Positions 27,198-37,764 of a stretch of DNA of 64,000 bases are shown here, in pieces. Within the stretch, counting starts at the first letter, position 1. Every line of letters starts with the position of its first letter. A program made the position numbers and the translations under genes. A model generated the notes under the pieces. That model was given only the letters and a program-made list of their open reading frames with translations. It was not told where the DNA came from and did no database searches. The stretch is from Saprospiraceae bacterium (GTDB taxonomy: Bacteria; Bacteroidota; Bacteroidia; Chitinophagales; Saprospiraceae): NCBI GenBank assembly GCA_019187365.1, contig JABARE010000015.1, positions 81,980-145,979 on the forward strand. The letters are read 5' to 3'.

Positions 27198-29087
27198 ATG
27201 AAAAGAATCTTTACCACTTTAGGCCTCCTTTGTTTCAGCCTGTACATGGCTGATGCGCAGGCCATACTCTGGGGTGGTCCCAACGATCCCAATTCTACTT
27301 TCATGGGAGGATTGAACGGTTGGACGACCCAGGGGCTGAGCTCTGATGACCCTGCCAAGGCCGATTCTGCCCTTTGGTACTATAGCCCGAATGGAAGTGC
27401 CGCAGGGGGGGCATATTACGGCACCCGCGGACCGATCAATTCGCCGAGCCGCGCCAATGGTGCCATGGTGTTCAATTCTGACCGGCTCGACAATGCCGGA
27501 ATTCAGGGTAACTTTGGAAATGGGGTTTGCCCTGCTTTCCATTCTGGTGCACTTACCAGCCCGGTGATCGACTGCTCCAATTTTACCGGTATCGTGTTGA
27601 AGTTTAGCCAGTACTACCGCAATCTCCAGTCTTCGACATTCGTAGATGTAACGAACGACGGTGGAGCCAGCTGGACTTCTTTTCAAATTAACGGGGGCGT
27701 ACCAGGAAATCAGGAAATTGCTCCCAATACGGTCTCGACCATCGACATCACCAGTGTTGCAGCGCAGCAGGCCAATGTCCAGATCCGCTTTCGTTTTGAT
27801 GGCAGATATTATTTCTGGATCATAGACGACGTACAACTGATCGAAATTCCGGATTACGACCTCGCCTTCGACAGCCACTTCTATACACCTGCTGCATACC
27901 GCCAACCGAAATCGCAGATCTGTACCGACACCATGGTGTTCTCTGCCAACATCAGCAACAAAGGAAAACTCAATCAGACCAACGTCGTTTTACGGGGTGA
28001 GATTATCGACATCGACCGCAAGCGCGTTCTGTTCCGCGATTCGACCATCATCCCGACGCTGCTGGCTTCAGAGGATGATACTTCATTCCGTACCCCCAAC
28101 TTTTTTGTGCCCAATCAATTGGGTTTCGGACGTTACTTCTTCCGTTATACCGTTTATGGCCTGGATGCGACGGGCGATTTCAACCAGCTCGACAACATCC
28201 GCCTCGACTCGTTTGAAGTGTCCCTCGATGAGTTTGCAAAAGCGCCTCGTTACACGGGTGGCGTACGCTCAGGCAGTGGGGCAGGATACATTTTCGGCAA
28301 CCAATACCGCACTTCGACCTGCTGGAATGCCAACGATCTGTGGGTAGCTGAAAAGGCCCGCTTTGCTTTGGTGGCAAACCCGGGAGGCACCTTAAACGGC
28401 TATTCGGTGTCGGTTTATTTTCTTCGCGTAAAGGATGATGTCGATCCGGGATTTACCAATTTTGATCGTACTCAGGGCATAGGATCGCTTTCAGTTGAAA
28501 TCCTTTCGGCAGAATCCTTTACAGGAGTAACCGAGCAGAATTACGATCCAATTGAGGTGGATTTGACGGATTTCAATACCGGAGACCCAACCATTCCGCT
28601 GGTACCCGGAAGCAGATATTTTATTGGAGCAGAGCACCCTGCCACGGCAACCGGCGCTGTTCCGGTTTTCCATGTCATTAGCAACGAAAAGAGCTACAAC
28701 ACTCAGCCCTTTTCAACCTTTGTCATCGACCAGGCCGGAGAATGGTTCAATGGATTTACAGGCGTGAGTACTCCATTCATGGAATTGCTGATCAAGCTTG
28801 CCGTACTTACTGACGACAAGCCGCTTCCGCAAAATGCCATGGAGTTGTATCCCAACCCCATCGCTTCGGGCGATGCCTTGCAAGTATCCCTTGAGTTTGC
28901 TGAACCTACAGATGCCAACATCACAATCGCCCAGCTCGACGGCCGCATTTTGAACTTCAGCTCTCACCAGGCCGTTCAACAGCAGATCGTTCCGGTCGAA
29001 ACGGCCGGTCTGAATGAAGGCACTTACCTGATCCGCGTTTCGACCAATGAAGGAACGCTTACCAAGAAATTTACAGTGGTCAGATAA
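27198..29087 (+). CDS. T9SS-exported protein with choice-of-anchor-J-like domain
   Basis: 629 residues. The signal peptide ends near MADAQ. Residues ~25-215 form a jelly-roll/choice-of-anchor-J-like domain (SPVIDCSNFTGIVLKFSQYY, YYFWIIDDVQLIEIPDYDL). The middle (~215-540) has Ig-like segments with no recognised enzyme motif. The C-terminus is a clear T9SS type A sorting domain: MELYPNPIASGDALQVSL, ANITIAQLDGRIL, LNEGTYLIRVSTNEGTLTKKFTVVR. Expected at the cell surface or released. It is followed 24 bp on by a strong hairpin terminator shared with the convergent acylphosphatase gene, so it is monocistronic. The role is unknown. Confidence 0.82.
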   Translation: MKRIFTTLGLLCFSLYMADAQAILWGGPNDPNSTFMGGLNGWTTQGLSSDDPAKADSALWYYSPNGSAAGGAYYGTRGPINSPSRANGAMVFNSDRLDNAGIQGNFGNGVCPAFHSGALTSPVIDCSNFTGIVLKFSQYYRNLQSSTFVDVTNDGGASWTSFQINGGVPGNQEIAPNTVSTIDITSVAAQQANVQIRFRFDGRYYFWIIDDVQLIEIPDYDLAFDSHFYTPAAYRQPKSQICTDTMVFSANISNKGKLNQTNVVLRGEIIDIDRKRVLFRDSTIIPTLLASEDDTSFRTPNFFVPNQLGFGRYFFRYTVYGLDATGDFNQLDNIRLDSFEVSLDEFAKAPRYTGGVRSGSGAGYIFGNQYRTSTCWNANDLWVAEKARFALVANPGGTLNGYSVSVYFLRVKDDVDPGFTNFDRTQGIGSLSVEILSAESFTGVTEQNYDPIEVDLTDFNTGDPTIPLVPGSRYFIGAEHPATATGAVPVFHVISNEKSYNTQPFSTFVIDQAGEWFNGFTGVSTPFMELLIKLAVLTDDKPLPQNAMELYPNPIASGDALQVSLEFAEPTDANITIAQLDGRILNFSSHQAVQQQIVPVETAGLNEGTYLIRVSTNEGTLTKKFTVVR

Positions 29088-29110
29088 ACCTCGCGTTTAC
29101 TAAAAAACAT

Positions 29111-29146
29111 AAAAAGCCCGGAGGCGCCTCGCTTCCGGGCTTTTTT
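29111..29146. terminator. bidirectional intrinsic terminator
   Basis: AAAAAGCCCGGA(GG)...(CT)TCCGGGCTTTTTT forms a long GC stem with an A-tract on one side and a T-tract on the other, sitting between the convergent T9SS cargo gene and acylphosphatase. Confidence 0.85.
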
Positions 29147-29154
29147 ATTCGTAC

Positions 29155-29439
29155 TCATGCATCGCGTAAAATGGAAAAGCCCTGTTCGTTTATATGATCT
29201 AATGGCTCAATGTCTACTTTGTAGACCCGTGCAAGCGCCGGACCTGTGCGACACCAGGCAATCAATGCAATCACGGCATCTGCCGGACCTGCAGCAAGGA
29301 TGTTCACACTGCCATCTCTGCGGTTGCGCACACAACCCCTTACTCCAAGTTCCAATGCTTTTTGAAGGGTAGATTGTCTGAAATAGACACCCTGCACTTT
29401 TCCATACACGGTGATTTCCACGCATTGCTCGGCATGCAT
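29155..29439 (-). CDS. acylphosphatase
   Basis: 94 residues from ATG 29439 (another in-frame start lies six codons upstream). VYGKVQGVYFRQSTLQKALELGVRGCVRNRRDGSV follows the acylphosphatase pattern GxVQGVxFR...LGxxGxVRNxxDGxV, with the catalytic Arg in FRQ and Asn in RN. It hydrolyses carboxyl-phosphate bonds such as those of acetyl-phosphate or 1,3-bisphosphoglycerate, in the cytoplasm. Stand-alone small enzyme, divergent from hmgA with 36 bp between the starts. Confidence 0.92.
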   Translation of the reverse strand: MHAEQCVEITVYGKVQGVYFRQSTLQKALELGVRGCVRNRRDGSVNILAAGPADAVIALIAWCRTGPALARVYKVDIEPLDHINEQGFSILRDA

Positions 29440-29475
29440 TTTTCCTATCTTTACCACACAAATTTACTGACGATC

Positions 29476-30675
29476 ATGCATTATCACCACCTGGGAAAAT
29501 TTCCGGTCAAACGCCACACGCAATTTCGGAAACCGGATGGCAATCTATATCACGAGCAGTTATTTTCAACGGAAGGCTTTTCCGATAACTACTCCTTGCT
29601 CTACCATTGTCATCCGCCTACCCAGATCACTCAAATTGAAGATCCCCGTTCTGTGGCTCCTGAATTGGTGAGCGACCGTCAGTTGCGCCACCGTTGCCTG
29701 AAGGGTTTTTCGATCGCGCCTCAAAGCGATCACCTCAATAGTCGCATTCCAATTCTTGTCAATGCAGATTGCAAGATCCTGCTTTCCGCACCCTGTGCCA
29801 CGCACTCGGATTATTTTTTCAAAAATGCAGATTCCGATGAGATTGTCTTTATTCACGAAGGTTCAGGCGTCTTGCGGAGCATGTACGGCAACCTGCGATT
29901 CGGATATGGAGACTACCTGGTCATTCCCCGGGGAACCATATACCAATTTCAGTTTGACGGTATAGACAACCGGCTGCTGATCATAGAATCAGCGGGCCCG
30001 GTTAGTTTTCCGCGGAGATACCGCAACGATTATGGCCAACTGCTCGAACATTCTCCTTTTTGCGAACGAGACATCCGCAAACCCGGAGAGCTGGAAACCT
30101 ACGACGAACGCGGTGATTATCTCGTTTACATCAAGAAACAGGATGCCTTGTATCCGTATCACTACCTAAACCACCCGCTCGACGTCGTGGGCTGGGATGG
30201 TTTTGTATATCCCTTTGCGTTTTCCATTCACGATTTCGAGCCGATAACGGGTCGCATTCACCAGCCGCCTCCTGTTCACCAGACCTTTGACGGAAAAAAT
30301 TTTGTCATTTGCTCCTTTGTGCCACGCTTATACGACTACCACCCTCAAGCCATACCGGCCCCCTATAACCACAGCAACGTCGATTCCGATGAAGTGCTCT
30401 ATTACGTCGATGGTGAGTTTATGAGTCGCAAGCATGTAGAAAAAGGCATGATCACATTGCATCCCGGAGGCATTCCACACGGTCCGCACCCGGGAACCGT
30501 AGAGAAGAGCATAGGCGCAAAAGAAACGCGCGAGCTCGCGGTGATGATCGATACCTTTCGTCCGCTTTGCATGACCCGGCAAGCTACAGGCATCGAGTTG
30601 CCTGACTACCACAGATCCTGGCTCGACGACGCTGCAACCGAAGGGGGCATTTCCATGAACGAGATCACATCGTGA
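29476..30675 (+). CDS. hmgA: homogentisate 1,2-dioxygenase
   Basis: 399 residues from ATG 29476, which begins HYHHLGKFPVKRHTQFRKPDG, the usual start of bacterial homologues. Two cupin-like halves are visible: SDEIVFIHEGSGVLRSMYGNLRFGYGDYLVIPRGT and NHSNVDSDEVLYYVDGEFMSRKHVEKGMITLHPGGIPHGPHPG, the latter carrying the His/Glu iron-ligand region. It opens the ring of homogentisate to maleylacetoacetate in tyrosine/phenylalanine degradation. HPPD, the preceding enzyme of the pathway, is encoded 30 bp downstream, which strongly supports the assignment. Later pathway genes are not in the window. Confidence 0.9.
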   Translation: MHYHHLGKFPVKRHTQFRKPDGNLYHEQLFSTEGFSDNYSLLYHCHPPTQITQIEDPRSVAPELVSDRQLRHRCLKGFSIAPQSDHLNSRIPILVNADCKILLSAPCATHSDYFFKNADSDEIVFIHEGSGVLRSMYGNLRFGYGDYLVIPRGTIYQFQFDGIDNRLLIIESAGPVSFPRRYRNDYGQLLEHSPFCERDIRKPGELETYDERGDYLVYIKKQDALYPYHYLNHPLDVVGWDGFVYPFAFSIHDFEPITGRIHQPPPVHQTFDGKNFVICSFVPRLYDYHPQAIPAPYNHSNVDSDEVLYYVDGEFMSRKHVEKGMITLHPGGIPHGPHPGTVEKSIGAKETRELAVMIDTFRPLCMTRQATGIELPDYHRSWLDDAATEGGISMNEITS

Positions 30676-30693
30676 CCTATCTTTTATTCTTAA

Positions 30694-31830
<1,137 letters not shown>

Positions 31831-31905
31831 TCGACGTTGCGCGGGAATTTCCTGGTAAAGAGCTGACTTACGCAGCAGGAAGTTGCCAGAGCTGCTCTGA
31901 AGTCA

Positions 31906-34089
31906 TCATCGATTGAACAGTATTTCCCGGTATTTGGGCAGGGGCCAGTTGCGGTCTTCAACAAAGAGTTCAAGCTTGTCTACGTGGTAACGAATGTTCT
32001 GCAAGAGCGGCTTGACATCTTTGCAATAAGACTGTGCACGTTCGCGCGTGGTGGGCTGTTCGTGTGCTTGTCCAAGAGCATCATCCAATTCTGACAGACC
32101 CTTGCGAACGGCGTCGATGTTTTCTGCGACAATGGTGATCAGCTCTCCAACCGTTTCTGTACTGAGGCCGGAATCGCGGCTGGCGGCAAGATTGGCCATC
32201 AATTCCGTCTGGTACCGCAGGCAGGCCGGAAGGATCTGGTTAAGGCACAGTTCCCGCGCCAGGCTCACTTCGATCTGAACCTTCTTGATGTACTTTTCAA
32301 GGTAGATCTCGTGTCTGGCTTCGAGCTCCTTTTCGTTCATGACGCCGGCAGCGGCAAATAATTTTCGTGCTTTATCGGTGCCATATACATCCAATGCATC
32401 GGGTGTTGTCTGAATGTTGGGTAAACCGCGACGCTCCGCTTCGCGTTCCCAGGCCTCACTGTAGTTGTCGCCTTCAAACAGGATGTTGCGGCTCGACTCG
32501 ATGCAGACCGCCAGTTCGCGCAATATCGCGGTGTCCTTTTTTTCGCCATCCTGGATGTGTTTGTCCACCTTTTCCTTAAACCCGGAGAGCTGGTTGGCAA
32601 CGATCATGTTGAGCGTCATCATGGCGTCGGCGCAGTTGGCAGATGAGCCTACTGCACGAAATTCAAACTTGTTTCCCGTAAATGCAAATGGCGACGTCCT
32701 GTTTCTGTCTGTATTGTCGAGCATGACGTCTGGAATCATCTTGTGGATGTCGATTTTCAAGTCCTGCTCTTCCTCCTCATTCAGTGCCCCTTCTGCCCTC
32801 TTTTCAATGGCATCGAGCACTTTGCTGAGATAGTCTCCTATAAAAACAGAGATGATGGCCGGCGGCGCCTCGTTGGCTCCCAAGCGATAATCGTTGCCTT
32901 CCGATGCGATGCAGGCTCGCAGAAGGTCTGCATGGTCGTGAACGGCTTTAATGGTGTTGATGAAAAAGGTGAGGAACAACAAATTGTTTCGCGGTGTCTT
33001 GCCAGGACTCAGCAGGTTGGTTCCCGTATCTGTGCTCATCGACCAGTTGTTGTGTTTGCCGGATCCGTTGATCCCGGCAAAAGGTTTTTCGTGCAAAAGA
33101 ACGATGAGGTGGTGGCGCCGGGCAACGCGGTCCATGAGATCCATGAGCAATTGGTTGTGATCGACCGCGATGTTGCAGGTCTCGAACATCGGCGCGCATT
33201 CAAACTGGCTGGGGGCGACTTCGTTGTGGCGCGTGCGAACAGGAATGCCGAGTTTGTGGCATTCTGTCTCCAGGTCAACCATAAAAGCGTACACGCGCTC
33301 CGGGATTGCACCAAAATAATGGTCTTCGAGTTGCTGGCCCTTGGCAGGCCCACGCCCGAATATGGTTCGGCCACCAGCCATCAGGTCCGGCCGGGCATAG
33401 TACATGGCTTTGTCGATGAGGAAATACTCTTGTTCCCAGCCGAGGGTTGCCGTAACCTTGTTAACAAACCGGTCAAAATACCGGGCTACGCCGGTTGCAG
33501 CACGGTCAAGCGCTTCAATGGATCTGAGCAAAGGCGCCTTATGATCGAGTGCCTCTCCGGTAAACGAGATAAACACCGTGGGGATACAGAGTGTCTTGGA
33601 TCCGGCAATGTCCATAATAAATGCAGGTGACATGGGATCCCATGCCGTATAACCCCTTGCCTCAAACGTCGCGCGAAGTCCGCCACTTGGAAAAGATGAG
33701 GCATCCGGCTCCTGCTGCACGAGGGCGTCACCATCGAAACGTTCCATGGCCTGACCCGAAGAACTGAGCGTAAAAAAGGAATCGTGCTTCTCTGCCGTGC
33801 TTCCGGTCAGGGGTTGAAACCAGTGGGTGTAATGGGTCGTTCCATTCTCCATGGCCCAGGACTTGAGCGCTGCGGCAATCTGGTCTGCCAGCTCCCGGCT
33901 GATTTTCTGGCCGTCTTCTAAACGCTGATGGTAGGCCTTGTAAGCCTCGTGCGATAAATAAGCCCGCAACTTGGCGTCCGTAAATACATTTTCAGCAAAA
34001 TAATCGGAGATCTTTCTGTTCTCCCTTTCCAGGTTCATTTTTGGGCGGGAGAGAAATAAATTGAGGGCGGCATTCCTGTTGGAAGACAT
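31906..34089 (-). CDS. glnN: glutamine synthetase type III
   Basis: 727 residues from ATG 34089, the size of GSIII (about twice the GSI subunit). The N-terminal FAENVFTDAKLRAYLS and the signatures GTTHYTHWFQPLTGSTAEKHDSF, WEQEYFLID, RHNEVAPSQFECAP, EKPFAGINGSGKHNNWS and NRTSPFAFTGNKFEFRAVGSSANCA are characteristic; the last includes the Arg/Glu substrate-binding residues. It makes glutamine from glutamate, ammonia and ATP and is the main ammonium-assimilating enzyme of many Bacteroidota. Single gene with its own upstream region. A -7 element (TAGTTTTG, 34126-34133) lies about 36 bp upstream of the start. Confidence 0.95.
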   Translation of the reverse strand: MSSNRNAALNLFLSRPKMNLERENRKISDYFAENVFTDAKLRAYLSHEAYKAYHQRLEDGQKISRELADQIAAALKSWAMENGTTHYTHWFQPLTGSTAEKHDSFFTLSSSGQAMERFDGDALVQQEPDASSFPSGGLRATFEARGYTAWDPMSPAFIMDIAGSKTLCIPTVFISFTGEALDHKAPLLRSIEALDRAATGVARYFDRFVNKVTATLGWEQEYFLIDKAMYYARPDLMAGGRTIFGRGPAKGQQLEDHYFGAIPERVYAFMVDLETECHKLGIPVRTRHNEVAPSQFECAPMFETCNIAVDHNQLLMDLMDRVARRHHLIVLLHEKPFAGINGSGKHNNWSMSTDTGTNLLSPGKTPRNNLLFLTFFINTIKAVHDHADLLRACIASEGNDYRLGANEAPPAIISVFIGDYLSKVLDAIEKRAEGALNEEEEQDLKIDIHKMIPDVMLDNTDRNRTSPFAFTGNKFEFRAVGSSANCADAMMTLNMIVANQLSGFKEKVDKHIQDGEKKDTAILRELAVCIESSRNILFEGDNYSEAWEREAERRGLPNIQTTPDALDVYGTDKARKLFAAAGVMNEKELEARHEIYLEKYIKKVQIEVSLARELCLNQILPACLRYQTELMANLAASRDSGLSTETVGELITIVAENIDAVRKGLSELDDALGQAHEQPTTRERAQSYCKDVKPLLQNIRYHVDKLELFVEDRNWPLPKYREILFNR

Positions 34090-34125
34090 GAGCAGGTCGT
34101 TTTTGTTTAAAAATATAATTCGCCA

Positions 34126-34133
34126 CAAAACTA
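34126..34133 (-). promoter_or_regulatory. -7 promoter element TAGTTTTG for glnN
   Basis: Matches TAnnTTTG on the minus strand, with a ~30-nt leader to ATG 34089. No clear TTTG at the -33 position, so other factors may assist. Confidence 0.45.
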
Positions 34134-34294
34134 TACTTTTTTGACTCTAAAGATGGACATTCAGGCTAATCGTTGACAAATTTTTTAATTATTTTCATAT
34201 CTATTGACTTATTTTGATGAAAAATGGCTAAATATTTCATATATAAATATTCAACAAGCTTTCTTCCGAGACAGAGGGAGGCTCAGTTAGAGAA

Positions 34295-34328
34295 TAAAAA
34301 AGCCCTCCGGATGTGCACCGGAAGGCTT
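34295..34328 (-). terminator. intrinsic terminator after the tail-fibre-like surface protein
   Basis: Minus strand: GCCTTCCGG, loop TGCACAT, CCGGAGGGC, then TTTTTTATTC. The stem has a single G-U pair. It ends the 36515-to-34351 operon. Confidence 0.8.
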
Positions 34329-34350
34329 GTTGTATTGTCAAAGGACCTAA

Positions 34351-36024
34351 TTATTTGTCTCCTTTAGGACGAATAGGCAGATCCGATGGCTGAAAGGCTT
34401 CCTGCACTTCGCGCACCGTCGATGGCAGGTTGACGGGTACAGGGGTTTCAACACCTTTTATGCGGAGAACCTTGTAATCTTCATAGCCTTTGCGAACGCC
34501 TTTGGCCTCCCAGTCAAAGCTGTAGTTGCCTTTGCCGTTGCGCAATTCGCGGACGCGGAACCCAAGAGCTGTCTTTTCTACTACGGCAAGCCCTTCAGAC
34601 TCAGCCGCGCCGGGAGTCAGGCTTACGGTCATTGTTTGAGGGTTGATGACGAGTTCAAAGTGCTCGGAGAATGGAACAAACGCCTCTCCGTTAACCAGTT
34701 GGGCCGTACCGCGGTCGTAAGCTGCTGCTTCGGGACCTTCAACGCTGGCATACCAGATCTCTTTTGAAGGATCGCGTGGATGATCCATGGAGAAGTTCTT
34801 TACGTTTGCATTGACCACGCTCTGAGTTCCCTGGATAAAGATCCCTCCAATGAGCTGATTCGGGTTGTTGGGATTGAACACACCTACATAAGGTACCACG
34901 GTGTTGTTGACGTTCGCTGCCGTGATCACACCACCCGGACGCCCACCAACGGCGTTATAGATCTGACCAACGCCTTCGAATGCGGTCAACGCAACGCCCA
35001 CAAGGCGAAGTCCGGTGTTTCCATTGTACGCCTGGTTTAGCAGGACCAGTTCGTTGGTCACGGAGTTCTTTGAATTCGCATTTAATGTGTTCGAATTGCG
35101 GATGATGGTAAAGGTGTCGGCGTCAAAGCGCAGGTAATGTTGAGCATACGTCCTAGGGTATTCTTTCACGGACGACCCGTAGGCAATGATCTTACCCAGT
35201 GCGTTGGCGGGTTTCGTCCAGAATTCACTGGCCCAATCGGTCGGTCCGGAAATTATGGAATGCTTGGCATTGGGGCGGAAATTGAGCTCGAAGTAAGCCT
35301 GATTCAGGGGAGCACTGCCGGACTTGTCGAAGGTAATAGACTGGGTTCCGTTGACGTACTGAAGTATATTGGTACCGTTCATTTTCCAAAGGCTGCTGCC
35401 CCCGGTGGGCAGGATCACGGAGCCTCCCCCTTTGCTCAGGGCAATTTCGTTGTTGGTCGAATCGTACGTAAGGGTTTGGATTTCGTTGGCGGGATCCGCA
35501 TCGTCGTCGTCCCCCAGTGAACTGAGGTCCACGCTGTTGCCGTTGGTAAGCGACAATTGTTGTGTTGCTTGTGTGAAGCTCAGATTCTGCAACTCATTTT
35601 GGGGATCCGTATCGGCATCATTTGCCGCACTTGCCGCCTTGAGGGCATACGCTGCAACAGGCGTCATCAAAATGGGGGAAACCCCCATGGGAGCGTAGGT
35701 CGTTCCGCCTGCCACGTCCATATCGACTTTGAGTTGATATCCTCCTTTCGACCAGTCGATGACATCGCAACTACCTGAAGGTTGGCTGCCCCGACATACT
35801 TCGACATTGAAAAGGCCGATGGGTGAGGTCGTCACCATGTGCTGTTCCGCGTACACGGGACTGTTGTTGGCATTCAAAATGGTAAGTCTCAGAGAAATGG
35901 CCTGATTGGAAAGCGGTGCGTTCTGGTTGTTTCGGGCGATGCCCTGATATTTGAACGCGACGTTTTGCGCAAGAGCCCAGCACGCCATGGTGCTCAGCAA
36001 AAGGGTGAAGTAAAATTTGTTCAT
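34351..36024 (-). CDS. large surface protein, tail-fibre/adhesin-like
   Basis: 557 residues with a signal peptide ending near CWALAQ. Residues ~21-125 (FKYQGIARNNQNAPLSNQAISLRLTIL) are the N-terminal domain common in Bacteroidota collar/fibre-like surface proteins. Two short acidic repeats follow (TDPQNELQNLSF near 139 and ADPANEIQTLTY near 177). The C-terminal ~120 residues, VEGPEAAAYDRGTAQLVNGEAFVPF to NYSFDWEAKGVRKGYEDYKVL, match a recurrent stalk/cap-like C-terminal domain seen on long surface proteins; no S74 chaperone catalytic motif is visible. No T9SS tail. It is the second gene of an operon, 11 bp after the small T9SS protein. Function unknown; adhesion is a guess. Confidence 0.7.
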   Translation of the reverse strand: MNKFYFTLLLSTMACWALAQNVAFKYQGIARNNQNAPLSNQAISLRLTILNANNSPVYAEQHMVTTSPIGLFNVEVCRGSQPSGSCDVIDWSKGGYQLKVDMDVAGGTTYAPMGVSPILMTPVAAYALKAASAANDADTDPQNELQNLSFTQATQQLSLTNGNSVDLSSLGDDDDADPANEIQTLTYDSTNNEIALSKGGGSVILPTGGSSLWKMNGTNILQYVNGTQSITFDKSGSAPLNQAYFELNFRPNAKHSIISGPTDWASEFWTKPANALGKIIAYGSSVKEYPRTYAQHYLRFDADTFTIIRNSNTLNANSKNSVTNELVLLNQAYNGNTGLRLVGVALTAFEGVGQIYNAVGGRPGGVITAANVNNTVVPYVGVFNPNNPNQLIGGIFIQGTQSVVNANVKNFSMDHPRDPSKEIWYASVEGPEAAAYDRGTAQLVNGEAFVPFSEHFELVINPQTMTVSLTPGAAESEGLAVVEKTALGFRVRELRNGKGNYSFDWEAKGVRKGYEDYKVLRIKGVETPVPVNLPSTVREVQEAFQPSDLPIRPKGDK

Positions 36025-36035
36025 TGCGGTGTATT

Positions 36036-36515
36036 TTAGTTAGTGCGAATTTTCTCAATGGTCAGCGTTTGACGCGCATTGCCGCTGGTGGCTTCCAACA
36101 AGTACAAACCGTCTGGCAGCGTTTGAAAATCGAGGTCGTGCGATCCCGTAGGCATGGTCTTAGATTCAATGCACTGGCCCATAAGATCCATCAGATGTAT
36201 GCGAATGCTGCCCTCGGTGCGGTTATCGATTTTCAGCGAGGCTGAAAACGGATTCGGATAGACGCTCAGTCCGGAAAGAGTTGGATTGAAAGTTGATACC
36301 ACCGTGAGGTTGGTCTGGTGAAAACCCTGTGTGATTTTGTGGTTGGGGTTTCCAATCGTCTCAACCATCCATTCGCCCATGGTCCATTCAAGGCTTACAT
36401 TGCCTGTTTTGCGGTAGTTACCGGCGGAACCAATGACCGTTGGCACGATCTGTTGGGCGAAAGCCGAAACGGAAAAAAGCCAAATGAGAAAGACGGAACA
36501 TCCAACGGTTTTCAT
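36036..36515 (-). CDS. small T9SS type A sorting domain protein
   Basis: 159 residues from ATG 36515 (MKTVGCSVFLIW). Signal peptide ends near SAFAQ. Between it and the tail there are only ~60 residues (IGSAGNYRKTGNVSLEWTMGEWMVETI), a pattern frequent in Bacteroidota T9SS proteins. The C-terminal half is a textbook type A domain: LSVYPNPFSASLKIDN, RIHLMDLMGQCIES, LPDGLYLLEATSG. First gene of the operon with the 557-residue surface protein. It may act as a small surface partner of that protein; this is inference from gene order only. Confidence 0.75.
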   Translation of the reverse strand: MKTVGCSVFLIWLFSVSAFAQQIVPTVIGSAGNYRKTGNVSLEWTMGEWMVETIGNPNHKITQGFHQTNLTVVSTFNPTLSGLSVYPNPFSASLKIDNRTEGSIRIHLMDLMGQCIESKTMPTGSHDLDFQTLPDGLYLLEATSGNARQTLTIEKIRTN

Positions 36516-36679
36516 GTGCAATATTTTACCTAAAAATAGGCCATTTCGGCCCAGTGGAAAAACTTTGAAAAACAAAAAAGAAATATTAGATTAACTAATA
36601 TATATCTTATTGTTATTCAAAATCTAATATAGGCATATTGAAAAACTCATCGCAGGATTTGCCTCGAGAAATACCCTGT

Positions 36680-37207
36680 TCAGGCACCTGTTTCCGATGC
36701 CAGGACCTGGGCGTTGATCTTTTCTACCTCGCTATCGATGTAGTAAAGGCTCATGGAGCCCTCGCCAATGAGACGGATCCGGTCGAGGATTTTGGTCACC
36801 GTAGCTTCTTCTTCCCGCTGCTCGCCAACATACCATTGCAGGAAGTGCTGTGTCGAGTGGTCGCTACATTCCTGGGCCAGTTCAACCAGTTCGTTGATAG
36901 ACCTCGTCACGGCCTGCTCCTGCTCCAGGGCAGAATGAAAGACCTGTTGAACACTTTGGAATGCGGCAGCAGGTTTCGGCAGACCCGGAACTTCGGCCGC
37001 GGCATTGCATTCGATTAGGTAGTGCAGGATCTTCATCATGTGCATGCGCTCCTCGTCCGCCTGACGATAGAAGAAGCGAGCGCAACCATCAAGACTTTGC
37101 TGGTCGCACCAGACTGCCATGGCTAGGTAGTTTGAGCTGGCGGCCGATTCGCGCGCCAGTTGGGCGTTCAGGGCATTTTCAATTTTCGGATGGAGCATGG
37201 CTTTCAT
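36680..37207 (-). CDS. ferritin (FtnA-like)
   Basis: 175 residues of the non-haem ferritin four-helix fold. MLHPKIENALNAQLARESAASSNYLAMAVWCDQQSLDG carries the first-helix Glu, ARFFYRQADEERMHMMKILHYL the Glu-x-x-His ferroxidase pair, and SINELVELAQECSDHSTQHFLQWYVGEQREEEATV the later ligands, so the centre appears complete. It stores iron as a 24-mer in the cytoplasm. Ends near the phosphatase gene on the same strand (41-bp gap). Confidence 0.93.
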   Translation of the reverse strand: MKAMLHPKIENALNAQLARESAASSNYLAMAVWCDQQSLDGCARFFYRQADEERMHMMKILHYLIECNAAAEVPGLPKPAAAFQSVQQVFHSALEQEQAVTRSINELVELAQECSDHSTQHFLQWYVGEQREEEATVTKILDRIRLIGEGSMSLYYIDSEVEKINAQVLASETGA

Positions 37208-37247
37208 TTAATTTTGCCAGGGGTAAACAATTGCTGCCCTGCGAAGT

Positions 37248-37703
37248 TCATCCGTTCCCAAACCGGGTCACCAGACCCAAACATCCACTTTCGATGCAGT
37301 GCAGCGCGTGTTCAAAACGGTTGTCGTAATAAGGATCGGGCACATCGGCTCCCGGCCAATCCGCAGAGTAAGACATTAGCATTTGTATTTTGGGAAAATA
37401 TTGCGGGTGAGGGTAAACAGACTTCAAGTTGTCGAGATTTTGGCGGTCCATGGCGAGCAGGAGGTCGAATCGCTCAAAATCCGTCGAACAAATCATGCGG
37501 GAGCGTTGGCGGGAGATGTCCATTCCGTAACGGGAGGCTGTGCGGATGGCCCGGAGGTCCGGCGCTTCGCCCTCGTGAAGTCTGCTGGTACCGGCTGCAT
37601 CTACCGACCAGGGCAAGTGGCGACTTGCAATTTCTCTTTCCAGCACCCCCTGTGCGAGGGGAGAGCGGCAGATGTTGCCCAAACAGACCATCAGGATGCG
37701 CAT
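37248..37703 (-). CDS. low-molecular-weight protein-tyrosine-phosphatase
   Basis: 151 residues from ATG 37703. The N-terminal RILMVCLGNICRSPLAQGVL contains the C-x5-R-S active site (Cys7, Arg13) and the C-terminal VPDPYYD supplies the general acid Asp (~123). Family members dephosphorylate tyrosine, often on Wzc-type polysaccharide kinases, which suits a genome with an SLBB exporter, though that partner is not adjacent. It is divergent from the glycosyltransferase gene, with 61 bp between the starts. Confidence 0.93.
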   Translation of the reverse strand: MRILMVCLGNICRSPLAQGVLEREIASRHLPWSVDAAGTSRLHEGEAPDLRAIRTASRYGMDISRQRSRMICSTDFERFDLLLAMDRQNLDNLKSVYPHPQYFPKIQMLMSYSADWPGADVPDPYYDNRFEHALHCIESGCLGLVTRFGNG

Positions 37704-37764
37704 GGGAGATTTTGGCCGCGAATATAGTCCCAAGCCTTTTCTTTGCAAGCAAAACCCTCGCTCC

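Noticed and set aside
32743..33630. 295-codon plus-strand open frame
   Set aside because: Antisense to glnN; shadow frame.
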